The translations under genes were made by a program, and so were the position numbers. Shown here in pieces: positions 8,694 through 15,949 of a stretch of 21,846 bases of DNA. The stretch's first letter is position 1; each line of letters begins with the position of its first letter. Source of the DNA: JABDKJ01 sp039028335 (GTDB lineage Bacteria > Bacteroidota > Bacteroidia > Flavobacteriales_D > JABDKJ01); contig JBCCIF010000054.1 in NCBI GenBank assembly GCA_039028335.1, forward strand, positions 1 through 21,846, read 5' to 3'. Under the pieces are notes generated by a model. The model was not told the DNA's origin, searched no databases, and saw only the letters and a program-made list of their open reading frames with translations.

Positions 8694-9173
8694 ATGAAAT
8701 ACACATTCCTTCTTTCTTTTATTGTCCTGCTCTCCTGTACTTCAAATTCATCTGCTCTTCAAGAGAATGAGTCCATTCTTGTCGGTACTTGGCTAGAATC
8801 AGCAGATAATGGTCCGGTTAAGGGTTTTTATATGGAATTTCATGAGGACCGAACAGGAATCTTAGGGCCTGTTATTGAAATCGAAGGAAAAACGGGATTG
8901 AATAAATTCACAACTTTATTGATGAAAGACTGGCGTATAGAAAAGGACACGCTGTCCATCCAAATGGAAATGCAAGCCGGTTTAGTCGCATACGGACCGG
9001 ATGGCGAAAAGATTGAACAAAGTGATAAACCGAGTTATGAGCATTTTATAATTTGGGAATTATCTGATACTTTAATTGTATTAGAGAACCTGATAGACGT
9101 ATTTCCCGGTAGGGATGTCCTCACAAGGTCGAAAAAAATGAAATTAATTGATCACAGTTCACCCTTGAACTAA
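8694..9173 (+). CDS. Lipocalin-like lipoprotein
   Basis: A 159-aa protein with lipobox LLSC (Cys15). The mature part begins with the GTW pattern typical of lipocalin-like Bacteroidota proteins, followed by alternating strands (FYMEFHEDRTGIL, WRIEKDTLSIQM, FIIWELSDTLIVLEN). This suggests a small periplasm-facing beta-barrel. The ligand is unknown. The ATG lies only 11 bp after a TATCTTG sequence, so the leader may be very short. The fold is inferred from pattern rather than from catalytic residues. Confidence 0.7.
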   Translation: MKYTFLLSFIVLLSCTSNSSALQENESILVGTWLESADNGPVKGFYMEFHEDRTGILGPVIEIEGKTGLNKFTTLLMKDWRIEKDTLSIQMEMQAGLVAYGPDGEKIEQSDKPSYEHFIIWELSDTLIVLENLIDVFPGRDVLTRSKKMKLIDHSSPLN

Positions 9174-9178
9174 ATTTG
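9148..9178 (+). promoter_or_regulatory. Candidate Bacteroidota promoter (TTG-N20-TAAATTTG)
   Basis: TTG at 9148-9150 is followed, after 20 bases, by TAAATTTG at 9171-9178. This matches the Bacteroidota sigma-A consensus (TTG, spacing about 19-21, TAnnTTTG). It overlaps the last codons and stop of the lipocalin-like gene and would give the next gene (9297) a leader of about 110 nt. It is the best-spaced promoter match I found, but chance occurrence is possible. Confidence 0.35.
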
Positions 9179-9194
9179 CTAGGCAGATGCCATT

Positions 9195-9206
9195 TTAACA
9201 TGTTAA
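9195..9206. promoter_or_regulatory. Perfect 12-bp palindrome TTAACATGTTAA
   Basis: A perfect palindrome in the intergenic region, just downstream of the candidate promoter and 90 bp before the start at 9297. It has the form of a dimeric repressor site. The regulator is unknown. Confidence 0.3.
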
Positions 9207-9296
9207 GAATAGATTAATTCATCTTTAGGCATAGAAATATTAAATGTAGGATCTGTATATTCAAGCTTACTATGATCAAGATTCACAAAGAATTGA

Positions 9297-9887
9297 ATGA
9301 ATTATAGAGGGTTAAATTTTAAGGGCTTTATAATTCTAACACGTTTAATTGTGGGCTATTGTCTTTTGTTTATGCCATCTTGCATAAAAGAAGATTGCGA
9401 AGGATTTCCAGAAGAAAACCTAGTTCATGTGCCCTATTCAATTGACGATACATTAGTTTATGAGAATGGCTTAGATACCATATCCTTCGTATTCTTAGAA
9501 TCTGGAGTCACCGATGCATATTCAATTAACACATCCTTTCCATCCACAAATACCGATGAATGCGAATACTATGCATTCTTTAAAACAAGAAAAGAAAGTG
9601 CATTTGCTTATGAAATTGAAGATGGATACCACAACAAGCACAGAATCATTTTTTCAATCAATGACCATCTTGATATTTACGAAATGTCTAATACAAATAC
9701 ATTTTCCAATGAGCAAGAATTGGGGACTATCGTAATAAATGGCATTGAATACCCGAATGCCTATTTAATGGAAAAGAATGCAAGCACTTTTGATGCACAG
9801 ATTACAAGAATTGTGAAAGCTCCAAGCCACGGAATCGTACAATTCACAGATCATACAAGAGGATTCATATGGAATAGAATAGACTAA
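9297..9887 (+). CDS. Putative lipoprotein of unknown function
   Basis: 196 aa with a long N-region and a hydrophobic stretch ending in lipobox MPSC (Cys29). The mature part is acidic and rich in beta strands and aromatic residues, with Cys at EDCEG and DECEY. I do not recognise the family. The gene stands alone, with about 120 bp before it and 200 bp after it. The start at 9297 is the first ATG that keeps the full signal peptide. Confidence 0.65.
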   Translation: MNYRGLNFKGFIILTRLIVGYCLLFMPSCIKEDCEGFPEENLVHVPYSIDDTLVYENGLDTISFVFLESGVTDAYSINTSFPSTNTDECEYYAFFKTRKESAFAYEIEDGYHNKHRIIFSINDHLDIYEMSNTNTFSNEQELGTIVINGIEYPNAYLMEKNASTFDAQITRIVKAPSHGIVQFTDHTRGFIWNRID

Positions 9888-9996
9888 TTTGTGCTCTGGT
9901 TTTAGGAAAAATCGTGCAACTGCTGGTTTTGGAATAGACAATCATACATCTTAAAAAATCAATCGCTAAAATCATGATTGAGTTGGTTTAAACACG

Positions 9997-10017
9997 AATT
10001 TTCATACATTGAAAATT
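9997..10017. promoter_or_regulatory. Perfect 8-bp AT-rich inverted repeat
   Basis: AATTTTCA and TGAAAATT face each other around TACAT, in the 204-bp gap between the lipoprotein gene and the two-TM protein gene. No T-tract follows, so an operator or mRNA stem is more likely than a terminator. The remainder of this gap shows no gene. Confidence 0.25.
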
Positions 10018-10091
10018 GAAGTAAGAAAGAGCAGACTTCATATAAAGACTCAAAACACTATACAATTCAGGCCCTTTGATTGCTTCGTAAA

Positions 10092-10655
10092 ATGAAACTG
10101 TCATACAGACATAAGATAAGGCTTATCGTCAAAGGCATTCCGATTGTTAGCGAACACTTAATTATCTTGACAGAAGAGCACTTTAAGGAATACGGAGAAT
10201 CAAAGTTTGCCAGCGAAGACGACTTCAATCCATTTTCACTAAAGCAAGAACCATTTTTAGGCACCTTTCACGGATACTATGGCAGGGAATTCAGCATCAA
10301 GCCAAAAGGATCCTTTTTTCGAAAGGATTCAACAAGTAATTCTATTTGGATACATGGAAAAATTGAGCCTTCGGATACACAAGGAATATTTTTAAATGTA
10401 AGCTTTTATAGAACCAATGCCACTAAATACGGACTATGGTTAACAAAGGGACTACTTGCTTTTACCTTTTTAATCTTGTGCATTAATGCACTTGTTAAAG
10501 CAGAATATTACCTCCTCATCCTTTTCAGTGCAACTTTAGTGATGTTCTACCTCTTCATACTGTTTATCCTTATTTCTCAGGCAAGTGATCAAATAAAGTA
10601 TTTTCAAAAATATTTCCTTGAAGAGATTGAAGAATCCAGTACGCTAAATGTTTAG
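10092..10655 (+). CDS. Membrane protein with soluble N-terminal domain and two C-terminal TM helices
   Basis: The ATG at 10092 is preferred over a TTG at 10080. About 112 N-terminal residues are mixed and hydrophilic, with a beta-rich FHGYYGREFSIKPKGSFF region. Two TM helices follow (about 116-134 and 139-162), then a short acidic tail. I do not recognise the family. It ends 30 bp before the cyclase gene, so the two may be co-transcribed and might work together at the inner membrane (inference from spacing only). Confidence 0.6.
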   Translation: MKLSYRHKIRLIVKGIPIVSEHLIILTEEHFKEYGESKFASEDDFNPFSLKQEPFLGTFHGYYGREFSIKPKGSFFRKDSTSNSIWIHGKIEPSDTQGIFLNVSFYRTNATKYGLWLTKGLLAFTFLILCINALVKAEYYLLILFSATLVMFYLFILFILISQASDQIKYFQKYFLEEIEESSTLNV

Positions 10656-10685
10656 ATTTATTGATTTAAGTATTATCCACTTCTA

Positions 10686-11810
10686 ATGCATCCAAAAAAC
10701 AAAAGACTTTTTTTAAAAATTCTGCCCTATCCTTTCATATTTCTGATCGGAGGGCTTTTGTATGCTAATGTTGAGTATGGATTGCTCAATGAATCCGATC
10801 TCTATCCTGCTTCGAAAGCGATTTACGACCCGGTAAATTCAGTTATTTCCATAAGTATTATGACTTTTCTGGTAGGAATAATACTTGGCTTTATTGAAGA
10901 ATCCCTTTTCAAAAACAGATTCAAGAACTTACCCTTTGCCCGTAAAATTCTGAGCAAGACCTTACTTTACATTTTTGTCTTTACAGTTACTTTGCTGCTG
11001 TTCTCTACCATTTTAATTGGCATCAATTCCGGCAAGTCTATTAGCGATCCAGAGATTTATCAATCTGTCGCTTCCTTTTTTGGCAGCTATGCCATTATCA
11101 GCATCATTGTTTTTGCCAGTTTCTTTATAGGCCTTAGTTTATTTTTTACTGAAATAGTCGATTACCTCGGTTTAGATATCGTGAGTAATTTTTTTTCCGG
11201 AAAATATTCTAAACCGGTCTATGAGAATAGAATATTCATGTTTTTGGATATGAAAGATTCCACAAGCATTGCAGAGAAAATAGGACATAAAAAACACTAT
11301 GAACTCATCAATGAATATTATGGCGATATGACGAACGCAATAATTCGCACCGAAGGTTCGATCTATCAGTATGTCGGAGATGAAATCGTTGTGTCGTGGG
11401 AATTAAAAAAAGGCCTGGAGAACACCAATTGCCTTCAATGCTTTTTTCTGATTGAAAAGGACATTAATCAAAAGTCGGATAGTTATTTGAAAAAATATGG
11501 GATTGTTCCACGCTTTAAGGCGGGCCTTCACTGCGGAGAAGTCACACGTGGGCAAATAGGTCAAATAAAAAGAGATTTATTGTATACAGGAGATGTTCTC
11601 AATTCCTCTGCTCGAATACAAGGCTTGTGCAATGAACTAGGCGTTAATCTTTTAATTTCTGGACAGCTCAAAAATCAACTACCAGAGAATTCCTTGAATT
11701 TTAGTTTGAAAGGCGAATACGAATTGAGAGGAAGGCAAAAAAAGGAGGAGCTGTATGCTGTTGCTGAAACAACGAAATCAACACAAGGAATAAGTACCGG
11801 CAAGAGTTGA
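10686..11810 (+). CDS. Membrane-anchored class III adenylate/guanylate cyclase
   Basis: Four predicted N-terminal TM helices (about 10-28, 50-70, 92-112, 132-155) are followed by a class III cyclase domain (about 180-330). The two metal aspartates are present: Asp188 in FLDMKDST and Asp232 in YVGDE. The catalytic Asn306 and Arg310 are in VLNSSARIQ. The usual adenine-selecting Lys is Gln228 (IYQYVGD), and the second selector, normally Asp or Thr before the GD(T)VN motif, aligns with Leu299. Catalysis is therefore plausible but substrate choice (ATP or GTP) is unclear. Related Bacteroidota proteins, from memory, share the QYVGDE form. It is probably co-transcribed with the small membrane protein just upstream. 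Confidence 0.88.
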   Translation: MHPKNKRLFLKILPYPFIFLIGGLLYANVEYGLLNESDLYPASKAIYDPVNSVISISIMTFLVGIILGFIEESLFKNRFKNLPFARKILSKTLLYIFVFTVTLLLFSTILIGINSGKSISDPEIYQSVASFFGSYAIISIIVFASFFIGLSLFFTEIVDYLGLDIVSNFFSGKYSKPVYENRIFMFLDMKDSTSIAEKIGHKKHYELINEYYGDMTNAIIRTEGSIYQYVGDEIVVSWELKKGLENTNCLQCFFLIEKDINQKSDSYLKKYGIVPRFKAGLHCGEVTRGQIGQIKRDLLYTGDVLNSSARIQGLCNELGVNLLISGQLKNQLPENSLNFSLKGEYELRGRQKKEELYAVAETTKSTQGISTGKS

Positions 11811-11956
11811 GCAGGATACATGACTGAATTTTAATATCAAGCTGCACCCAACATGAGGATAAGGTCTAAGCCTGATCCGCATTTTGTTTTTATTATCTTG
11901 CTATCAAAAATCAAGAAGATCGGCTGTTTTGCTCATCTATAGCCGAAAAAAGAGAT

Positions 11957-12295
11957 ATGAAAAATGTATTCAGTGTAAAGGTATTGTGTTTTATCAGCTG
12001 CATTCTTATGTTTTGCGCTTGTCAAAAAGAAAAGAAAGCCGAGGACTATTTCTGGATAGAAAGTAAATGCGCAAATCCATGGAATACGGGAGAAAGCAAC
12101 ACGAGTGCTGAAGTTCAAAATACAGTCATTGCCTTTTTAGAAAATGAAAATATAGAGGTATTTGATATTTATATAAGCGAAGAGCAAGACTTGATTCAAA
12201 CGTGCGAGGCCTGCACCTGCACAACGGGCAGACGAATAGTTGTTTCGGTGGACAAGAAGAAGAAAATAGAAGACCTGGGATTCATGAAATACTGA
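11957..12295 (+). CDS. Small lipoprotein with C-terminal Cys cluster
   Basis: 112 aa with lipobox FCAC (Cys22). The mature part has Cys38 (SKCANPW) and a cluster CEACTCTTG (Cys83, 86, 88), followed by a strand GRRIVVSV and a LGF segment near the end. The Cys spacing suggests disulfides or a metal site in the periplasm. I recall similar short Bacteroidota proteins without a known role. Single gene with no clear operon partner. Confidence 0.65.
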   Translation: MKNVFSVKVLCFISCILMFCACQKEKKAEDYFWIESKCANPWNTGESNTSAEVQNTVIAFLENENIEVFDIYISEEQDLIQTCEACTCTTGRRIVVSVDKKKKIEDLGFMKY

Positions 12296-12441
12296 AATAA
12301 ATGCAGAAGAGATTATTGCTAGAATTCATTGATCGAGGTAGCTTCTCTTTGATGATCAAATTAGATAAGCCGAAAGAAAACAAGTAAAAAGAAGGAGAAG
12401 CAGAAATTAAGTTTTAACCAAAAAATCTATCTCGCTTATTG

Positions 12442-12465
12442 AATTAGAACAAAGAAATTAGAACA
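12442..12465 (+). repeat. Tandem direct repeat before a small membrane protein gene
   Basis: AATTAGAACA occurs twice with a 14-bp period, ending 7 bp before the ATG at 12473. It may be a small tandem duplication or a paired protein-binding site. The rest of the 12296-12472 gap has no recognisable gene. Confidence 0.4.
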
Positions 12466-12472
12466 GAACACC

Positions 12473-12799
12473 ATGCTAGAAATCATCATCATCATTGCCG
12501 TTGTAAAGACTTTCGTAAAAAAAGCGAAAGAGAAAAATTTCAATCATGTACTCTGGGGCTTCATAGGGGCTGGAAGCTATTACATTCCCATTCTGCTCAT
12601 GAGTTTTGTCGTTTTACCCTTCTTAATTTCGAGCGGCAATCTCAGCTTTCCCAGTGAATCGAATTTTTTATACACCTCAATAGCGATTAATCTCGTTGTA
12701 GGCATTTCATGTTGCTTCATGATGTATCAACTATTAAAAAATTCAAAAGCACGTGTTCAGGATACAGATGCTGAAATTCTCGATTCGGAATTGAATTAA
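12473..12799 (+). CDS. Small integral membrane protein, unknown
   Basis: 108 aa with a hydrophobic N-terminus (LEIIIIIAVVKTF), a basic segment, and two further TM helices (about 34-53 and 66-88). The cytoplasmic tail is acidic (DTDAEILDSE). The plan resembles small Bacteroidota inner-membrane proteins of unknown role, and I do not recognise a family. The gene is preceded by the tandem repeat at 12442. Confidence 0.55.
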   Translation: MLEIIIIIAVVKTFVKKAKEKNFNHVLWGFIGAGSYYIPILLMSFVVLPFLISSGNLSFPSESNFLYTSIAINLVVGISCCFMMYQLLKNSKARVQDTDAEILDSELN

Positions 12800-12883
12800 A
12801 GAGGTAAATACCGATCGCACAGATGACTCAATTGAAAAGTATTGGGTATCATTAATAAGACTCTTTAACAAAAAACAGACTTT

Positions 12884-13339
12884 ATGAAAGCAACACACTC
12901 AAAATACACTTCTGCGGAAACGCTAGTTTTTCCAGATGCAATTACCCTGAAAATTCTCCTTTCAGGCAGAGATACAAACGGTGCGCAAGCTGTTTTTGAG
13001 GATATTGTTGAACCCGGCATAGGCCCGGGAAGGCATATTCACCATAATCAGGACGAGATATTTTTTTTCTTGGAAGGAGATTTTATAGCCGAGGTTGGAG
13101 GCGAAATGTTTGCGTTTCAACCAGGTGATGTTGCCTTCATTCCCAGAGGAACGGTTCACGCCTTCAAAAATGTAGGCAATACTATTGGGAGATTGCGCTA
13201 TGTCTTCACTCCAGCCGAAACGATTGAAGAGATGTTTCGTGAAATGCATGCGGCATTGGATCAAGGAGAACTGACATTGGATCAAATGGCTGAAATATCC
13301 AAAAATCACGGACAGGAATTCGTTGGTACACCTATTTAA
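12884..13339 (+). CDS. Cupin domain protein
   Basis: 151 aa, a single cupin barrel without a signal peptide, so cytoplasmic. Motif 1 is seen in GRHIHHNQDEIFFFLEG with metal ligands His51, His53 and Glu58. Motif 2 is seen in GDVAFIPRGTVHAF with His92. All four typical ligands are present, so a bound divalent metal is expected. Cupins of this type may be isomerases, dioxygenases or small-molecule binders; the reaction cannot be read. The C-terminal helix (MFREMHAALDQGELT) resembles that of quercetinase-like cupins. Confidence 0.85.
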   Translation: MKATHSKYTSAETLVFPDAITLKILLSGRDTNGAQAVFEDIVEPGIGPGRHIHHNQDEIFFFLEGDFIAEVGGEMFAFQPGDVAFIPRGTVHAFKNVGNTIGRLRYVFTPAETIEEMFREMHAALDQGELTLDQMAEISKNHGQEFVGTPI

Positions 13340-13379
13340 AATGTATTCAATGAAATTTAATTACTAATTAAAAATCAAT

Positions 13380-13423
13380 CCAAAGAGTGCTAGACAGCTT
13401 CAAATAAGACCTAACCAAAGAGT
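13380..13423 (+). repeat. Direct repeat CCAAAGAGT in the leader of the TPR gene
   Basis: CCAAAGAGT occurs at 13380-13388 and again at 13415-13423, the second copy abutting the ATG at 13424. It may be a regulator or ribosome-related leader element, or chance, given the short length. Confidence 0.25.
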
Positions 13424-14179
13424 ATGAAAAAGATATTGTTCGTTATTACAAGTGCCAGCCTTTACCTAAGCTCATGTCTGAATTTCAATGACCACTTCGA
13501 TAGAGGCTTTGACGAATTAGAAGCTGGCAATTACGAAAAAGCAATGGCCATATTTGAAGAAGGTTTAAAGGTGGACACGCGAAATCCCGACAAGTATCAC
13601 TATGGTCTAGGAAATTGCCATTACCGGATGAAAAATTATGAAATGGCCAAAATTGAATTCAATAAAACCGTAGCACTCAATGAATACCATCAACATGCAT
13701 ATTGGTCAATGGCCAATATTTATTCAAATGAAGGGGATTTCGAAAAAGCCATTCTAAATTATGACAAGGCAATACATATTGAAAACAGCCCAGAGATTAT
13801 CAATGGCAGAGGCTTTGTCTATCTCAAAATGAAGAACTACGAAATGGCGCTGCAGGATTTCAATGAAACCATTGAATTGGATCAGAAGAATGCTTATGCA
13901 TTCAACAATCGAGGTCTAGTGCATTTAAGATGGGGGAATATTTTTGAAGCTGAGAAAGATTTGTTGCATTCAAAGTACTTGGATCCCGACAACCCCTATG
14001 TTTACAAGCATCTTGCTTTGTTAATGTTAAAGAAGAATGCTCCTGACAGCGCCTGTGTTTTACTGAATCGATCTTTAGAAAAGGGATATGTTGAATTCGA
14101 TAATGAGTCGGATAAATACGAAGTGAATGAGCTAATGAGCAAACATTGCACTGACATGGACACAGAGGAGGTGAAATGA
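13424..14179 (+). CDS. TPR repeat lipoprotein
   Basis: 251 aa with lipobox LSSC (Cys18). About six tetratricopeptide repeats run from residue 24 to 222, each with the usual small/large hydrophobic pattern (for example GLGNCHYRMKNYEMAKIEF and RGFVYLKMKNYEMALQDF). TPR domains are protein-binding scaffolds, here probably in the periplasm. The partner is unknown, and nothing in the neighbours points to it. The start is the ATG followed by a classic MKKI signal. Confidence 0.85.
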   Translation: MKKILFVITSASLYLSSCLNFNDHFDRGFDELEAGNYEKAMAIFEEGLKVDTRNPDKYHYGLGNCHYRMKNYEMAKIEFNKTVALNEYHQHAYWSMANIYSNEGDFEKAILNYDKAIHIENSPEIINGRGFVYLKMKNYEMALQDFNETIELDQKNAYAFNNRGLVHLRWGNIFEAEKDLLHSKYLDPDNPYVYKHLALLMLKKNAPDSACVLLNRSLEKGYVEFDNESDKYEVNELMSKHCTDMDTEEVK

Positions 14180-14267
14180 ACATTAAATGAATAAGAGCTA
14201 ACATCAACTATTTTTCTAAAGACAATGTCGAAGAGTTCAGTGCGTTTTTAGTGTAAGTAAGAAAGGC

Positions 14268-14297
14268 ATTTCTAACTATTGAAAAATAGTTAGGAAT
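14268..14297. promoter_or_regulatory. Strong 13-bp hairpin in the leader of the 14318 gene
   Basis: CTAACTATT, loop GAAA, AATAGTTAG form nine perfect pairs, extended outward by a wobble and three A/T pairs (14268-14280 with 14285-14297). It sits between the TPR lipoprotein and the next lipoprotein gene. No T-run follows directly, so it may be an mRNA stem rather than an intrinsic terminator for the TPR gene. Confidence 0.5.
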
Positions 14298-14318
14298 TAT
14301 CAAAAAGCTCTTTTGATA
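14298..14318 (+). promoter_or_regulatory. Second hairpin ending on the start codon of the 14318 gene
   Basis: TATCAAAA and TTTTGATA pair around AGCTC, eight pairs, with the last base being the A of the ATG at 14318. It directly follows the upstream hairpin. If formed in RNA it would place the ribosome landing region in a stem, possibly restraining translation. The T-rich 3' arm could also help stop upstream transcripts. Confidence 0.4.
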
Positions 14319-14731
14319 TGAAAATATTGATATACCTATTCAAAGTATCTGTTTCAATCTTATTGATTTCATGTAGCAATACAAAAAACAACATACCATC
14401 TCAGAACAGTAAAGCTCATTTTTTGGGTAGCTGGTTACTCTGTTGTCCTTATGACAGAGTCTATTCTAGCGATACACTTACTCTGTATAGAGATGATGCT
14501 TTATGCGCTATTATTGAAAAGAACAAATGGGTTTTTGATAAAAAGGACAATTCACTGCAATATTACTACTCTTCTGACCAATTTTATGGAAGATTATCTG
14601 CTTATGCTAAAAAAGATAAATGGTCAATTTCAGGAGATACGCTAAAAATTGCTGGCATACATCCTTTTCTAGATAAATATCGAATTATTGAATTAAATCT
14701 TGGTAAAATGAGCTTATTGCGAATTAAATAA
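14318..14731 (+). CDS. Lipocalin-like lipoprotein, AT-rich
   Basis: 137 aa with lipobox LISC (Cys19). A GSW motif near residue 37 opens a lipocalin-like strand pattern (SSDTLTLYRDD, KNKWVFDKKDNSLQYY, DKWSISGDTLKIAG). Mature cysteines include CC at 42-43. The gene is visibly AT-richer than the transporter genes nearby, and its start is embedded in the second hairpin. A role in binding or in the envelope is suggested by the fold only. Confidence 0.65.
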   Translation: MKILIYLFKVSVSILLISCSNTKNNIPSQNSKAHFLGSWLLCCPYDRVYSSDTLTLYRDDALCAIIEKNKWVFDKKDNSLQYYYSSDQFYGRLSAYAKKDKWSISGDTLKIAGIHPFLDKYRIIELNLGKMSLLRIK

Positions 14732-14782
14732 CTTTCGACAGTTATTTCGCAATACTTAATAGCTTTTCAAGTTCATTATGTT

Positions 14783-15247
14783 ATGAAAAACAATATCCAC
14801 GCACTCTTTTTCTTAATAACATTGAGCTCTTCGGCCCAGAGTATTCCTAAGGGTACTTGGATACTCAATGAAGAATTTAATGTTGATTCAATCCATTCTG
14901 TCGAATATTTCGCTATTTCTCAAATAGATTTGCGGAAAACTGGGCATCTTAAAAAAGATGGGAGATCTTATTTTGAATTTGGGAAAGGTAAAAATAAGCA
15001 TACATTCTCCTATAGCTCGGATATAGATTATCAAGAACTGGAATCCGGTGGAATATTGGCTCGACCGAGATCATATTCTTCAGGCTATTTTGAATTCACT
15101 CGTAAAGAGAATATATTCACTTTTTATATTACTGATCCAAATTGCAAAAGTGATTCATATAGTGATTGCAAGATTATTCAAAAAATTAAATTCAAAACCA
15201 CATACGTTAATTCAGGCCAAATGACTTTTACTCGATTTAGGATTTAA
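14783..15247 (+). CDS. Small secreted protein, lipocalin-like
   Basis: 154 aa with a signal peptase I-type leader ending near SSAQ, then IPKGTWILNEEF, the GTW start seen in lipocalin-like proteins. Two cysteines near the end (NCKSDSYSDC) may form a disulfide. It lies 51 bp after the lipoprotein at 14318, in the same AT-rich stretch and with similar size and fold pattern, so the two may be co-transcribed. The stop codon overlaps the first copy of the 17-bp direct repeat at 15246. Function unknown. Confidence 0.6.
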   Translation: MKNNIHALFFLITLSSSAQSIPKGTWILNEEFNVDSIHSVEYFAISQIDLRKTGHLKKDGRSYFEFGKGKNKHTFSYSSDIDYQELESGGILARPRSYSSGYFEFTRKENIFTFYITDPNCKSDSYSDCKIIQKIKFKTTYVNSGQMTFTRFRI

Positions 15248-15322
15248 TCAAATAGGATTAGCGATATTTCAGCACTTTTGTTTTTCTACCTCCTTGCATT
15301 TATACAATCAAATACGATTAGC
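15246..15322 (+). repeat. 17-bp direct repeat, copies 60 bp apart
   Basis: AATCAAATAGGATTAGC (15246-15262) and AATCAAATACGATTAGC (15306-15322) match at 16 of 17 positions. The first touches the stop of the secreted protein gene and the second ends 2 bp before the thioredoxin ATG at 15325. It may be a duplicated regulatory site or the scar of a recombination event. Confidence 0.6.
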
Positions 15323-15324
15323 CC

Positions 15325-15834
15325 ATGAGCAATATAAATAGCTCCTCTACAAATTCTTTGAATAAAGATTCAATAAAGCAAAAATCCAAATCTCATCCCT
15401 TTTGGCGATGGTTTTGGTTGAGTTTTCTGGTGCTATCTCTTGCCTATGCTTGGTATTCTTTTTACGTACCGTCCAATCAAGTAGTCTGGGCAGACAATAG
15501 AGAAACGGCTCAAAAAATGGCCCTTGAATCAGGAAAAAACCAGATGTATTTCTTTACAGGAGATTGGTGCGTTCCCTGTCGGATCATGAAGCGTGAAATC
15601 TTCGCAGATCAAGAAGCTATGAAAGTCATCAATTCGCAAATTGTGCCGCTCATGATTGATGTGGATGACCCCAATGCCAAAGATCTAATCCAACAATACA
15701 ATATAGGCGCAACACCGATTACCCTCTTTACCAATCCTCATGGAGAAGTACTCGATTATGCGGTTGGAAAAATTTCAAAAGAGGAATTCCTTGATATGAT
15801 TGCAAATTTAAATGGAGCAAATTCCAATCTATAG
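15325..15834 (+). CDS. Membrane-anchored thioredoxin-fold protein
   Basis: 169 aa. A short cytoplasmic N-terminus is followed by one TM helix (about 27-48) and a thioredoxin-like domain facing the periplasm. The active site is DWCVPC with Cys82 and Cys85, and the cis-proline loop is GATP (Pro131). The arrangement resembles the DsbD gamma / thioredoxin_7 group. It likely reduces or isomerises disulfides in the envelope, where several Cys-containing exported proteins of this window would be found (inference). Seventeen-base direct repeats lie just upstream. Confidence 0.85.
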   Translation: MSNINSSSTNSLNKDSIKQKSKSHPFWRWFWLSFLVLSLAYAWYSFYVPSNQVVWADNRETAQKMALESGKNQMYFFTGDWCVPCRIMKREIFADQEAMKVINSQIVPLMIDVDDPNAKDLIQQYNIGATPITLFTNPHGEVLDYAVGKISKEEFLDMIANLNGANSNL

Positions 15835-15905
15835 GAAAAGTGGCCTTGTCATTTAATAATGTACATGCAGCTATACTGAATAGGAAATGATCTAAGGCCT
15901 TTTGA

Positions 15906-15913
15906 TATATTTG
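15906..15913 (+). promoter_or_regulatory. Candidate -7 element TATATTTG
   Basis: Exact match to the Bacteroidota TAnnTTTG element, 36 bp before the permease start at 15950. No TTG at the expected upstream spacing was seen, so support is partial. Confidence 0.35.
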
Positions 15914-15949
15914 AGGACCAAACATCTCCTCGAATAAGCGAGCATATTT

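Noticed and set aside
11884..12066. Open frame of 60 codons overlapping the lipoprotein at 11957
   Set aside because: It overlaps a gene with a clear lipobox in another frame, and its translation is basic and low in structure.
12962..13309. Minus-strand open frame of 115 codons opposite the cupin gene
   Set aside because: The cupin on the + strand has full motif 1 and motif 2, while the opposite frame has no recognisable domain or leader.
13902..14207. Cys-rich minus-strand open frame under the TPR gene
   Set aside because: The repeats in its translation come from the TPR periodicity on the other strand; it has no independent gene signal.
14268..14297. Rho-independent terminator of the TPR gene
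   Set aside because: The stem is AT-rich and has no T-tract directly after it, so I list it as a leader hairpin instead.
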